This document shows, one piece after another, positions 21,073-34,559 of a stretch of 64,000 bases of DNA. Position 1 is the stretch's first letter. Every line of letters starts with the position of its first letter. The notes beneath the pieces were generated by a model that saw nothing but the letters and a program-made list of their open reading frames with translations, did no database searches and was not told where the DNA came from. A program made the position numbers and the translations under genes. This stretch comes from Pleodorina starrii (lineage: Eukaryota > Chlorophyta > Chlorophyceae > Chlamydomonadales > Volvocaceae). The stretch spans positions 1,488,001 to 1,552,000 of the forward strand of contig BRXU01000002.1 in assembly GCA_030267565.1 (NCBI GenBank). Reading direction: 5' to 3'.

Positions 21073-24000
21073 ATGTTGCAAGAGGTATCTCTGCTTCCGT
21101 CCCGAGAGCTATTGGAGTCTCTACTTCTGACTCGCGATGAGTTCAGCGTCCTGGCCGCGACCTGCCAGCACCTTTGGACCATGGATATCACCGGCGCCAG
21201 CCTTGCAGGACTCCTCGTAGCTGTGAAGGCACGAGGAACGTTGACAGTTCGACGAGTCCGGGGCTTTCGCGCGGGTGAGCACGGGAAAGCGCTTTGCAGC
21301 CGTCCCGCAATATACCTGCCGAAACCTGAAGTCTGCGTGCGCATATCTCAGGCCGGTGCTATGCTGTCCTGGATGGGGGCGATACCTGCGCCGTGAGCGA
21401 GCTCAGCGCCGATCTCCCGACGCCTTTGGAGTGGCCCGCCCTGGAGGCAGCAGCTGCCGGGCAGATTCTGGGCGGCAAGTGGGACCATGTCACCCATCAC
21501 GAGGTACGTCGGCCGACGCCTTTCCCCATGACAACATCGCCGGATAACTCTCCGGAGCAGCACAAACGAGGGCGGCGGCACACACCGGCGCACACACACC
21601 GGCGCGGACAGTTTTCCTCGCTACGTCCCTATGCCTTACCTTTGGTTCCCTGGTCCTCGTTCCACCGGCCTTCAAAACGGTTACCTGACGACCGCATCCA
21701 TCCGTCCACATCCGTGCTCAGGTTATTCGGATCCTCATTGCCAACATTGCGCTCTGGCGGTGCAGCTCGGAGCTTCGCCGCCACGGCTACCCGCTGCCGC
21801 CTGCGCCGCCCTGGCGGACGCAAGATGAGCAGCCGCAGCCGCAGCAGCCGCAGCCGCAGCAGCCGGGCGTCCCGGGCGACGCGAGCGGCGGCAACCCCAA
21901 CACCAACACACGTGCGGAGCTGCGAGACACACTCCACAAGATCCTGCTGATGACGTCCGCAGACCTGCCGGCCCGGGTACACCGGTGCGTTCGGCGCTGG
22001 CGTCGCTGGAGTAACATTGCGGCCGGGGATCTGGTCTGCGGCGTCAGCGAGTGGGTGGCGCCGCCGCCTCCGCTGTCGACGGAGGCTGCGCCGGCGCCAC
22101 GGGCGGCGGAGGTTCCTCCGGCGCCGCTGGCATCTGAACAGCAACAGAGGCAACCGCAGCCCTTAGCAAGCACGTGCCCGCCGCCACAGCCACCACCGCC
22201 GTGTCCACCCGGGTCAGGGCCGCTGCCGCTGCCGCCACGGCCATCGCCTCCGCTACCCGAGGGAGAGTCGCAGCCGCATCCGCCGCAGCCGACGCTTCCT
22301 CCAGTGCTGCTGAAGGCACGGCCACACCCACCGCAGCTGGGGCAGCTGGGGCAGCAGCAGCAGCTGGAGCACCCGAGGCAGTCGTTGCCGCACCTTGTGA
22401 CCCTGCCCGCAGGATCGCCACCGCCACTGCTCATAGCGTTACAGCCGATGGAGTCTCTGCACCCGTCAGCCCTACAGGTGAGCTGGCGTGAGTCCCAGCC
22501 GCCGCCGCCGCCGCCGCCGCAGCAGCAGCAGCTGCTGCCGGTCTTCCTACCGACGCTGCAGCCGCTGCCGTCGCAGCAGCTGCCATCGGCCTTCATGCAG
22601 CCCGTGCCACTCGCATCGCAGCAACATTTCACGCCGCCGCTGCCGCCGCTACATCACCACCATCAGCAGCCGCAGCTGCAGCCATCGTTCGAGCAGCCGC
22701 CGCCGCTGCCACCGCCCCTGTCGCCGCCGGCGCCCGGCGACGGGCGGACTGGCGGGTGGACGGGGGAGGAAGGGTCGGGGGGCTGCCTGCAGCTGGGTGG
22801 TGAAAGCGGCAGCGGTGGAGGGCTGGGACGCCGCCGCGGCTTGGAGATGCCAGGTCGTGGTGGCGAGGAGCAGCTCCAGCTCCAGCTCCAGGGAGAGGCC
22901 GTCGCCGCATGCAGCCCGGTCGGCAAGGAATCCGCTGGCGAGGGTCCGGGCAGTCGGCGGGGCAAGGATGCCGTCGATCCCGCCCCGGGCAAGGCCTCGG
23001 ACCCGGGCCAGGCGCGGGAGCAGGAGCCCTCGCCGTTCGCGCGGCCGCAGCCCCAGCAGCCGCCGTCGCCGCCACGGCAAAGCCCGCAGACACCAATGTC
23101 GCTGCCCTCCTCCTGTGGAGAGGGGGTGCACGTGCTGCCGCCGCCGCTGCCGTCGCGCGCGACGTCGACTGCGGCATCGCCGCTCCGAGAGGAAGGGGAG
23201 CGCCCGCCATCGCCACTGCTGTCGCCAGTGACGGAGATGGAGGCGGAGGAGGAGGGGGAGGTGGAGGCGGAGCATCTGATGACGCCACCGCCGCTGCCGC
23301 CGCTGGCGACGCGGCAGGGGGAGACTGTCACGAGACTCTTGCGGCAGGATGGGGAGGTGGCGCCGCCGCCGCCGCTGGCGACGCGCACGTCGCTGGAGGC
23401 GCTCGCCGGCCGGCACTCGCTCAACGTTGCCGCTGCCGGCGTCAGCGTCGATGGTCGCGGCGGTGGGAGTGGCGGTGGTGCTGGCTGTAAGGATCCGGAT
23501 AGCGCGCTTGCGGGGTCCCACTCGACGACCCGGTACTGCGCCAGCGAAGCTACCGATTCAGCCGCCGTCGGCGCCGGAGCCCAGGCCCCGTCCCTGGCAC
23601 CTTCCACAGCTTCGGGCGCGCAAGCTGGCGACAGGGGCCAATTGCAGCGCAGCCGCTGCAGTGGCGAGGGCAGCGGCGCCGCCGCCACCGGCGCCAGAGC
23701 CGCTGCCGCTACCGGCGGCGGCGGCACTGGCCGCAAGCGCGGCCGCAGCACGAGCCGCGGTGGGGAACGCGGCGAGCGGGCTGTTGACAAGGTCGGCCAG
23801 ACGGCGGTGGTGGCGGGACAGGGCGGCGAGAAGGACCGCCGCTCTGGGCCTCGGCCCCGGTCCAGGTCCCGGTCCCGGAGCGGTCGGCGGGCCGCTGCTG
23901 GGTCACGGTCGCGAAGCCCGGGGCTGCGGCGGCAACGCACGGCGGCCAAGTCCGGATCCAAAGCCCGAACTGACGCCGAAGAGCCGCAGTCGCAGCAGCA

Positions 24001-25026
24001 GCATGAGGAGGAACGGCGCGGCCGCCGCGGGCGGTCAAACTCCAGGGAGCGCCGCCGCGGACGATCGGGCTCCAGGGAACGCCGCCGCGGGCGGTCAGGC
24101 TCCAGGGAGCGCTCTCCCGCTCGCAGGGAGTTTGACCTTGACGACTGGGCGAGCAAACTGCGGCATGTGATTGAGGTCGATCCGAACATCAACTACCGCG
24201 AACTGATCCAGTAAGCCTCGGTTGCCGTATACTACACCGAGCTGCGTCGTACTGTTTGTTGTTCTCCCTGTCGCTCGTTCGGTGCCCCGCCCTCAAGGCC
24301 TGTGCCGGTCTGCGCTGGTGGCTGCGCTGCTTTGGAGACCACTTTCCTGACCTAGCGGGACTCGCACCCTGGCCCGCCTCACAATCCTCACGACCCTAAA
24401 CCTTCCCTTTTGACCTCTGAACCTTCCCACCGCCGCGACCACACACACCCCGATTTAAACCCCGGCCCCTCTCTCAATCCTCATGACTCGCGATCTTCAT
24501 TATGGATCTCATGGATCTCATGGATCTCATGGATCTCATGGATCTCATGGCTTTTCGACCCCATCGTGCCGCTGGCCACCGCAGGATGAACTTTCGCGTT
24601 CCAGACGAGGTCGTCCGGGCCCGGGCCAACAACTTCAGGGAGTTCATGAACTGCTTTCCGGACCTCTGGCGCGTCAGCAAAAAGTCCGGGAGGCTCATCC
24701 CCGTGGACGCTCCACCGGGGCCGCCGCCGCCGCCGCCGCTGAAACGCGACCTTCCATCGTACGACCGCGATGGCCCCGACGGCAGGCCCCCGCCGTACGG
24801 CAGGTCTCCACCGTTCTACGGCATCGGGCCGCGTGACCTGGGGCCGCCCCCGCGGCTGCGGCCGTACGATGACGGTCCGCCGCACATGCTATACGAGTTT
24901 GACGAGCATTACCGTCCGCCGCCGTCGATGTTGCCGCTTCGGCCGATGGATCCGCTCTTCCCGGGAGACGACTGGGATCGGGGCGGCCGCGAGTCGCCGT
25001 CGCGCCGTTGGTGTCGGCGCGGGTGA
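21073..25026 (+). CDS. Gene A: Pro/Ala/RS-rich protein with C-terminal winged-helix-like segment (1,094 aa), paralogue of the gene at 50648
   Basis: Proposed exons are 21073-21274, 21352-21503, 21722-24210 and 24585-25026 (GT-AG introns; 3,285 nt, 1,095 codons with stop). Residues 4-118 hold an unnamed N-terminal region (LLPSRELLESLLLTR, then LTVRRV and GRCY, then WDHVTHHE), and the third exon opens VIRILIANIALWR. A long Pro/Gln/Ala low-complexity middle follows, then an Arg-Ser-rich stretch (about 778-921) with near-identical RRRGRSGSRE decapeptides. The C-terminus has WASKLRHVIEVDP, NYRELIQ and NNFREFMNCFPDLWRV (about 922-985), which reads like a small winged helix such as OST-HTH/LOTUS. 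RS plus winged helix would suit RNA binding or nuclear RNP work, but this is inference. Gene B shares all three intron phases in the N-terminal half, which strongly supports these exon borders. Confidence 0.75.
24029..24120 (+). repeat. 30-bp coding repeat, RRRGRSGSRE
   Basis: Three near-identical 10-residue units (R-R-G-R-S-N/G-S-R-E-R) are in frame inside the RS region of gene A, with almost identical DNA (GGGCGGTCA or GGACGATCG, then CTCCAGGGA and CGCCGC). Confidence 0.8.
24502..24546 (+). repeat. Five perfect copies of ATGGATCTC in the last intron of gene A
   Basis: A 9-bp unit is repeated five times exactly, 38 bp before the acceptor CACCGCAG at 24584. If read as protein it would give MDL five times, but the frame-consistent splice to 24585 restores the winged-helix sequence (ELIQ to MNF), so I place it in the intron. 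Confidence 0.85.
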
Positions 25027-27644
25027 GGACGCCTGGGGGGGGGACGCCTGCAGCCGCCTGGGGCGACGCGGCAGGCCGGGTGGCGGACCCATGGGACATA
25101 AGGGCCCAAGGGAACGTAGGAGCGGATTTGGTGACCGAGCGCCCCTGAAACTGCACCTGCCCGCCCGCCTCCGCCCTTGTGTCGCGTCGTGTTGTGTGTC
25201 GCGCGGCGGTGGCTGGTGGTGTGGCGTTTGTGCTGCCGTCCTTCCTGCCCGCGCGCCTGCGGCGTCGCAGCGTGCAGGTACCGTATGTTGGCCGCAGCGT
25301 GCAGGTGTGTGGATCCGCCGGCCCGAAGCGCAGTGCGCAGTATGTACAAGTCCGTTTTGTTCATTTGTGCATCCGAGGGAGCGATTGATTGTACAACCCA
25401 AGGGAGCGGTTTAACGTGAGAGCAGAGCTGCGTGGTGGGCAGTCTTGGGAGGCTGGCTGCGGCAGCGGCGGTGGCTGGCGTCGTCGTGTGAACGTGTGTG
25501 TGTGCGTCATGTCATGTACCGTAAATGCGCGTCGTTCGGGATTTCGCAGCTGCTTGGTGTGCGCGTCTTCTGTTTCGTAGTTTCGGTACGAAACTTTGCC
25601 GAGTTCGAGGAATGGGCGTGCTGTGGGCGTGCTGCGGTGCGACATCCTCGCGCAGGAAGTGGCTGGCTCTTGAAGCACGCGATGCATGTTCAATTGTTCA
25701 TGGCAGCGGCAAAACGCAAACGCAAACGCAGCGAACATTGTCGAGCGGGCCACCCGGCTGCTGGGACTTACGGAACACGTGCATGCGCTCAGCGGGGCTG
25801 CGGGAGCGGGGGCCGGAGCGTCACCGCGGGCGGCGCCTGAGCCCAAAAAGGGGGGCACAAAGCGAGCCGCCGCGACTGCGCGGCCCAGCGTGGCTAGAGC
25901 TGGATGGTTCGATGGTCCTGTGACCGCGGTTTTTGGTGGCAAGGCTTCAATGACCTTTTATCCAGCAGGAGTCCCGACCGCTGGCGGCGGTTGTTGGCGA
26001 CAACGCCCGGCCCCCGCGTCCAATCGAAAGGGAGGGGCCTGAGGTGCGGCTGCGGGAAGGAGGGCTATGACACCCAGGCGGCACAGCGCCGGTGGGATAT
26101 GCGGGCAGGCGGCGGCCTGGCAGGCCGCGGGTCGGCCCCAGGTCGTATCGCGCCGCCGTGGCGCGACGCTTGAGGCGGCGACGGGAGCCGACCGGCGTGG
26201 TGGTGTATGCGCTGTGTCTGGGCGCAGGAGCTGGCAGTGCGTGTGGGGAGGGCAGGGTGCGCGGAATGGCGGCGGAGAGCGCTGTGTGTTGCTGACGGGC
26301 GTGTGGTGGTGCCGTCTCATGGGAGATGCCAAGGAGGAGGAGGAGCAGGAGGAGGGGAAGGGGAAGGGCGCTTCTGTGGAAACCGCTGCGGACGGGATGG
26401 TAAGGGCGGGCGGAGCTGGGTCACGGGCCACCATGGGGGACGGCGCCGCGCCGCGCTGAGATGCACAAGTCGTTTCGTCATTGTAGTTACAGCGGGGTTC
26501 AGCCCCGATCACGGGTCATTACAAGCAAGGGTAGAGCCATCGGGCCAGCTGGCCTGACTGAGAGCCGAGGGAACGGGCACGACGTACTTGGCCGCATCTT
26601 GCCGTACTTCGCCGTATTTTTAGGAGCTGCGGTCGAAATGCGGTGGTATTGGGTCACGCTGCGGCGCCAGACGCAGGAATGCTGAGAGAGCGAGATTTCG
26701 CCTGCTTTGCACACACATTTGATAATAATTTGACAATGTGGTAGCAAAACATCGCAGTCAGCACGCGCTTTGGGTGGCGCGTAGCGGCCTCGCGTCTGTT
26801 ACGCGAGGGATGAGTCTGCTACACCGGGACGCATGTTGTGTTGGACTGATTAAGAGGACTCGTTGCGCTTCGTTCGCGAGCACGGACCACTTTGTTCCGT
26901 TCAACGAACCACTTTGTTCCGTTCAACGGACCACTTGTTCCGTTCAACGGACCACTGTCACTCTGTCAGGTTGGCGCTAGGGACAGGTGCGCCCTGCCGC
27001 GGGGCCGCGGGCCCCGGAGGCGGTCACCTGGTGGGCAGGCAACTGCGATCGCAATTGCGGCCTCTGTAGGCGCGTGTTGATTTGCGGTACCGGTATGCAA
27101 CGTGCCAGGAGCGAGACCTGGCCAGGGAGGGAGGAGGGCACCACCAAACGAAGAGTTCCGCCACGGGTGTGCATGCACTTCGGCGGTGTGTGTTTAGAGC
27201 CCAGCACGGCAGCTTGGCCCCTCTTGGCCCGCCCTGCGCAGGCACATAGCAGTTCGACGCCTCATGGGGGCAAGGCCAGGCAAGGCGCGCATGTTCCTGT
27301 CGTGATGTGGCCTCACGCCACAGGCCCTGACAGGTAACGGCCTGCTGTAGCAGGTACAGATATGACCGAGGCTCATCACAGCCAGGCGAAGCACACCGCA
27401 CGGAACACGCGCCAGGTGCTGCCCACGCAGTGCGCACCACCTCCCGACTCCCCGTTTCAACAGCCATGTGAATGGCGGCCGGTCAGAACTCAGAAGCCCA
27501 CCGCTGCAGCGGGTCTGGTGCTAGCAGGGTGCCAGCACTGCGGGGGAGGCGTGCAGTATGCGCTCGGCAGCGCGCCGTCACCGTCACACAGCAACCTCGA
27601 GGCGGTACGGCAGTGGATCCAGGTTAGCTACCCTCCCCACCCCC
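25027..27644. other. Region between gene A and the minisatellite
   Basis: About 2.6 kb, GC-rich to about 26460 and then more mixed. No frame is convincing. Part should be the 3' UTR of gene A, yet I find no TGTAA motif in the whole stretch. It holds a 22-bp tandem repeat (26886-26950). The last 300 bp before the satellite has a frame (from 27362) that runs into the 15-bp array, but it has no other support. Confidence 0.5.
26886..26950. repeat. Three tandem copies of a 21-22 bp unit
   Basis: Copies at 26886-26907, 26908-26929 and 26930-26950 match ACCACTTTGTTCCGTTCAAC plus GG or GA (the third lacks one T). The core TCCGTTCAACGGA is almost palindromic. A degenerate fourth copy starts at 26951. 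Confidence 0.85.
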
Positions 27645-29979
27645 GGGTCACTGGCCTACGGGTCACCGGCCTACGGGACACTGGCCTACGGGTCACTGGC
27701 CTACGGGTCACCGGCCTACGGGTCACTGGCCTTCGGGTCACTGGCCTACGGGTCACTGGCCTTCGGGTCGCTGGCCTACGGGTCACTGGCCTACGGGTCA
27801 CCGGCCTACGGGTCACCGGCCTAAGGGTCACTGGCCTACGGGTCACCGGCCTACGGGTCACCGGCCTACGGGTCACTGGCCTACGGGTCACTGGCCTCCG
27901 GGTCACTGGCCTACGGGTCACCGGCCTACGGGTCACTGGCCTACGGGTCACCGGCCTACGGGTCACCGGCCTACGGGTCACTGGCCTTCGGGTCACTGGC
28001 CTACGGGTCACTGGCCTACGGGTCACTGGCCTACGGGTCACCGGCCTACGGGTCAGTGGCCTACGGGTCACCGGCCTACGGGTCACTGGCCTTCGGGTCG
28101 CTGACCTACGGGTCACCAGCCTACGGGTCAGTGACCTACGGGTCACTGACCTACGGGTCACCGGCCTACGGGTCACCGGCCTACGGGTCAGTGACCTACG
28201 GGTCACTGGCCTACGGGTCACCGACCTAGGGATCACCGGCCTACGGGTCACTGGCCTACGGGTCACCGGCCTACGGGTCACTGGCCTACGGGTCACTGGC
28301 CTACGGGTCTCCGGCCTACGGGTCACTGGCCTACGGTCACTGGCCTACGGGTCACCGGCCTTCGGGTCGCTGACCTACGGGTCACTGGCCTACGGGTCGC
28401 TGACCTACGGGTCACTGGCCTACGGGTCACCGGCCTACGGGTCACTGGCCTACGGGTCACCGGCCTACGGGTCACCGGCCTACGGGTCGCTGGCCTAAGG
28501 GTCACCGGCCTAAGGGTCGCTGGCCTACGGGTCACTGGCCTACGGGTCACTGACCTACGGGTCACTGGCCTACGGGTCACTGGCCTTCGGGTCGCTGGCC
28601 TACGGGTCACTGGCCTACGGGTCACCAGCCTACGGGTCAGAGACCTACGGGTCACCAGCCTACGGTTCACCAGCCCACGTGTCAGTGACCTACGTGTCAG
28701 TGACCTACGGGTCAACGGCCTACGGGTCACCGGCCTACGGTTCACCGGCCTACGGTTCACCGGCCTACGGGTCACTGACCTACGGGTCACTGACCTACGG
28801 GTCACCGGCCTACGGGTCACCGGCCTACGGGTTAGTGGCCTACGGGTCACTGGCCTTCGGGTCACCGGCCTACGGGTCACTGACCTACGGGTCACTGGCC
28901 TACGGGTCGCTGGCCTACGGGTCGCTGGCCTACGGGTCACCGGCCTACGGGTCACTGACCTACGGGTCACTGGTCTACGGGTCACTGACCTACGGGTCAA
29001 CGGCCTACGGGTCACTGGCCTAAGGGTCGCTGGCCTACGGGTCACTGACCTACGGGTCACCGGCCTACCGGTCACCGGCCTACGGGTTAGTGGCCTACGG
29101 GTCACTGGCCTTCGGGTCACCGGCCTACGGGTCACTGACCTACGGGTCACTGGCCTACGGGTCGCTGGCCTACGGGTCACCGGCCTACGGGTCACTGACC
29201 TACGGGTCACTGGTCTACGGGTCACTGACCTACGGTTCACCGGCCTACGTGTCAGTGACCTACGGGTCACGACCTACGGGTCACCGGCCTACGGGTCACC
29301 GGCCTACGGGTCACCGGCCTACGGGTCACCGGCCTACGGTTCACCGGCCTACGGTTCACCGGCCTACGGGTCAGTGACCTACGGGTCACTGACCTACGGG
29401 TCACCGGCCTACGGGTCACCGGCCTACGGGTTAGTGGCCTACGGGTCACTGGCCTTCGGGTCACCGGCCTACGGGTCACTGACCTACGGGTCACTGGCCT
29501 ACGGGTCACTGACCTACGGGTCAACGGCCTACGGGTCACTGACCTACGGGTCACCGGCCTACGTGTCACCGGCCTACGGGTTAGTGGCCTACGGGTCACT
29601 GGCCTTCGGGTGACCGGCCTACCGGTCACTGGCCTTCGGGTCACTGGCCTACGGGTCACTGGCCTTCGGGTCGCTGGCCTACGGGTCACTGGCCTACGGG
29701 TCACCGGCCTACGGGTCAGTGGCCTACGGGTCACCGGCCTACGGGTCACTGGCCTAAGGGTCACCGGCCTACGGGTCACCGGCCTACGGGTCACTGGCCT
29801 ACGGTTCACTGGCCTACGGGTCACTGGCCTAAGGGTCACCGGCCTACGGGTCACCGGCCTACGGATCACTGGCCTAAGGGTCACCGGCCTACGGGTCACC
29901 GGCCTACGGGTCACTGGCCTACGGGTCACTGACCTACGGGTCACCGGCCTACGGGTCACTGGCCTACGGGTCACCAGCC

Positions 29980-32900
29980 TATGGTTCACCAGCCTACGTG
30001 TCAGTGACCTACGGGTCACTGACCTACGGGTCACCGGCCTACGATTAAGTGGCCTACGGGTCACTGGCCTTCGGGTCACCGGCCTACTGGTCACTGACCT
30101 ACGGGTCACTGGCCTACGGGTCGCTGGCCTACGGGTCACCGGACTACGGGTCACTGACCTACGGGTCACTGGTCTACGGGTCACTGACCTACGGGTCAAC
30201 GGCCTACGGGTCACTGGCCTAAGGGTCGCTGGCCTACGGGTCACTGGCCTACGGGTCACTGACCTACGGGTCACCGACCTACGGGACACCGGCCTACGGT
30301 TCACCGGCCTACGTGTCAGTGACCTACGGGTCACTGACCTTCGGGTCACCGGCCTACGGGTCACCGGCCTACGGGTCACCGGCCTACGGTTCACCGGCCT
30401 ACGGTTCACCGGCCTACGGGTCAGTGACCTACGGGTCACTGACCTACGGGTCACCGGCCTACGGGTCACCGGCCTACGGGTTAGTGGCCTACGGGTCACT
30501 GGCCTTCGGGTCACCGGCCTACGGGTCACTGACCTACGGGTCACTGGCCTACGGGTCACTGACCTACGGGTCAACGGCCTACGGGTCACTGACCTACGGG
30601 TCACCGGCCTACGTGTCACCGGCCTACGGGTTAGTGGCCTACGGGTCACTGGCCTTCGGGTCACCGGCCTACGGGTCACTGGCCTTCGGGTCACTGGCCT
30701 ACGGGTCACTGGCCTTCGGGTCGCTGGCCTACGGGTCACTGGCCTACGGGTCACCGGCCTACGGGTCAGTGGCCTACGGGTCACCGGCCTACGGGTCACT
30801 GGCCTAAGGGTCACCGGCCTACGGGTCACCGGCCTACGGGTCACTGGCCTACGGGTCACTGGCCTACGGGTCACTGGCCTAAGGGTCACCGGCCTACGGG
30901 TCACCGGCCTACGGATCACTGGCCTACGGGTCACCGGCCTACGGGTCACCGGCCTACGGAACACTGGCCTAAGGGTCACCGGCCTACGGGTCACCGGCCT
31001 ACGGGTCACTGGCCTACGGGTCACTGACCTACGGGTCACTGGCCTACGGGTCACTGGCCTACGGGTCACTGACCTACGGGTCACCAGCCTATGGTTCACC
31101 AGCCTACGTGTCAGTGACCTACGGGTCACTGACCTACGGGTCACCGGCCTACGGGTCACCGGCCTACGGTTCACCGGCCTACGGGTCAGTGACCTACGGG
31201 TCACTGACCTACGGGTCACCGGCCTATGGGTCACCGGCCTACGGGTCACCGGCCTACGGGTCACTGGCCTTCGGGTCACCGGCCTACGGGTCACTGACCT
31301 ACGGGTCACTGGCCTACGGGTCGCTGGCCTACGGGTCACCGGCCTACGGGTCACTGACCTACGGGTAACGGGTCTACGGGTCACTGACCTACGGGTCAAC
31401 GGCCTACGGGTCACTGGCCTAAGGGTCGCTGGCCTACGGGTCACTGGCCTACGGGTCACTGATCTACGGGTCACCGACCTACGGGTCACCGGCCTACGGT
31501 TCACCAGCCTACGTGTCAGTGACCTACGGGTCACTGACCTACGGGTCACCGGCCTACGATTAAGTGGCCTACGGGTCACTGGCCTTCGGGTCACCGGCCT
31601 GCTGGTCACTGACCTACGGGTCACTGGCCTACGGGTCGCTGGCCTACGGGTCACCGGACTACGGGTCACTGACCTACGGGTCACTGGTCTACGGGTCACT
31701 GACCTACGGGTCAACGGCCTACGGGTCACTGGCCTAAGGGTCGCTGGCCTACGGGTCACTGGCCTACGGGTCACTGACCTACGGGTCACCGACCTACGGG
31801 ACACCGGCCTACGGTTCACCGGCCTACGTGTCAGTGACCTACGGGTCACTGACCTACGGGTCACCGGCCTACGGGTCACCGGCCTACGGGTCACCGGCCT
31901 ACGGTTCACCGGCCTACGGTTCACCGGCCTACGGGTCAGTGACCTACGGGTCACTGACCTACGGGTCACCGGCCTACGGGTCACCGGCCTACGGGTTAGT
32001 GGCCTACGGGTCACTGGCCTTCGGGTCACCGGCCTACGGGTCACTGACCTACGGGTCACTGGCCTACGGGTCACTGACCTACGGGTCAACGGCCTACGGG
32101 TCACTGACCTACGGGTCACCGGCCTACGTGTCACCGGCCTACGGGTTAGTGGCCTACGGGTCACTGGCCTTCGGGTCACCGGCCTACGGGTCACTGGCCT
32201 TCGGGTCACTGGCCTACGGGTCACTGGCCTTCGGGTCGCTGGCCTACGGGTCACTGGCCTACGGGTCACCGGCCTACGGGTCAGTGGCCTACGGGTCACC
32301 GGCCTACGGGTCACTGGCCTAAGGGTCACCGGCCTACGGGTCACCGGCCTACGGGTCACTGGCCTACGGGTCACTGGCCTACGGGTCACTGGCCTAAGGG
32401 TCACCGGCCTACGGGTCACCGGCCTACGGATCACTGGCCTACGGGTCACCGGCCTACGGGTCACCGGCCTACGGAACACTGGCCTAAGGGTCACCGGCCT
32501 ACGGGTCACCGGCCTACGGGTCACTGGCCTACGGGTCACTGACCTACGGGTCACTGGCCTACGGGTCACTGGCCTACGGGTCACTGACCTACGGGTCACC
32601 AGCCTATGGTTCACCAGCCTACGTGTCAGTGACCTACGGGTCACTGACCTACGGGTCACCGGCCTACGGGTCACCGGCCTACGGTTCACCGGCCTACGGG
32701 TCAGTGACCTACGGGTCACTGACCTACGGGTCACCGGCCTATGGGTCACCGGCCTACGGGTCACCGGCCTACGGGTCACTGGCCTTCGGGTCACCGGCCT
32801 ACGGGTCACTGACCTACGGGTCACTGGCCTAAGGGTCACCGGCCTACGGGTCACCGGCCTACGGGTCACTGGCCTACGGGTCACTGACCTACGGGTCACT

Positions 32901-33005
32901 GGCCTACGGGTCACTGGCCTACGGGTCACTGACCTACGGGTCACCAGCCTACGGTTCACCAGCCTACGTGTCAGTGACCTACGGGTCACTGACCTACGGG
33001 TCACC
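29980..33005. repeat. Higher-order duplication inside the minisatellite, period 1,515 bp
   Basis: Variant strings recur at an offset of exactly 1,515 bp (101 units). Examples are the rare ACGATTAAG variant at 30041 and 31556, and the same ordered runs of variant units starting at 30313/31828 and 31108/32623. Edges are approximate. Confidence 0.8.
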
Positions 33006-34559
33006 GGCCTACGGGTCACCGGCCTACGGTTCACCGGCCTACGGGTCAGTGACCTACGGGTCACTGACCTACGGGTCACCGGCCTATGGGTCACCGGCCT
33101 ACGGGTCACCGGCCTACGGGTCACTGGCCTTCGGGTCACCGGCCTACGGGTCACTGACCTACGGGTCACTGGCCTACGGGTCGATGGCCTACGGGTCACC
33201 GGCCTACGGGTCACTGACCTACGGGTCACCGGCCTACGGGTCACCGGCCTACGGGTCACTGGCCTACGGGTCACTGACCTACGGGTCACTGGCCTACGGG
33301 TCACTGGCCTACGGGTCACTGACCTACGGTTCACCAGCCTACGGTTCACCAGCCTACGTGTCAGTGACCTACGGGTCACTGACCTACGGGTCACCGGCCT
33401 ACGGGTCACCGGCCTACGGTTCACCGGCCTACGGGTCAGTGACCTACGGGTCACTGGCCTACGGGTCGCTGGCCTACGGGTCACCGGCCTACGGGTCACT
33501 GACCTACGGGTAACGGGTCTACGGGTCACTGACCTACGGGTCAACGGCCTACGGGTCACTGGCCTAAGGGTCGCTGGCCTACGGGTCACTGGCCTACGGG
33601 TCACTGATCTACGGGTCACCGACCTACGGGTCACCGGCCTACGGGTCACTGGCCTACGGGTCACTGACCTACGGGTCACTGGCCTACGGGTCACTGGCCT
33701 ACGGGTCACTGACCTACGGTTCACCAGCCTACGGTTCACCAGCCTACGTGTCAGTGACCTACGGGTCACTGACCTACGGGTCACCGGCCTACGGGTCACC
33801 GGCCTACGGTTCACCGGCCTACGGGTCAGTGACCTACGGGTCACTGGCCTACGGGTCGCTGGCCTACGGGTCACCGGCCTACGGGTCACTGACCTACGGG
33901 TAACGGGTCTACGGGTCACTGACCTACGGGTCAACGGCCTACGGGTCACTGGCCTAAGGGTCGCTGGCCTACGGGTCACTGGCCTACGGGTCACTGATCT
34001 ACGGGTCACCGACCTACGGGTCACCGGCCTACGGTTCACCAGCCTACGTGTCAGTGACCTACAGGTCACTGACCTACGGGTCACCGGCCTACGGGTCACC
34101 GGCCTACGGTTCACCGGCCTACGGTTCACCGGCCTACGGGTCAGTGACCTACGGGTCACCGGCCTACAGGTTAGTGGCCTTCGGGTCACCGGCCTACGGG
34201 TCAGTGACCTACGGGTCACTGACCTACGGGTCACCGGCCTACGGGTCACCGGCCTACGGGTTAGTGGCCTACGGGTCACTGGCGTTCGGGTCACCGGCCT
34301 ACGGGTCACTGACCTACGGGTCACTGGCCTACGGGTCGCTGGCCTACGGGTCACCGGCCTACGGGTCACTGACCTACGGGTCACTGGTCTACGGGTCACT
34401 GACCTACGGGTCAACGGCCTACGGGTCACTGGCCTAAGGGTCGCTGGCCTACGGGTCACTGGCCTACGGGTCACTGACCTGCGGGTCACCGACCTACGGG
34501 TCACCGGCCTACGGTTCACCGGCCTACGTGTCAGTGACCTACGGGTCACGACCTACGGG

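Noticed and set aside
22044..24192. Many long frames on both strands across the large exons of genes A and B
   Set aside because: High GC and trinucleotide-like composition keep other frames open. Only the frames joined by conserved introns in both paralogues are accepted.
24502..24584. A start codon at 24502 giving MDL five times
   Set aside because: The intron acceptor at 24584 restores the frame with the upstream exon, and the winged-helix sequence crosses that junction.
27362..28498. A 378-codon frame that starts in unique DNA and runs into the satellite
   Set aside because: The unique 85 codons show no recognisable protein and the rest is the 15-bp repeat, so there is no independent support.
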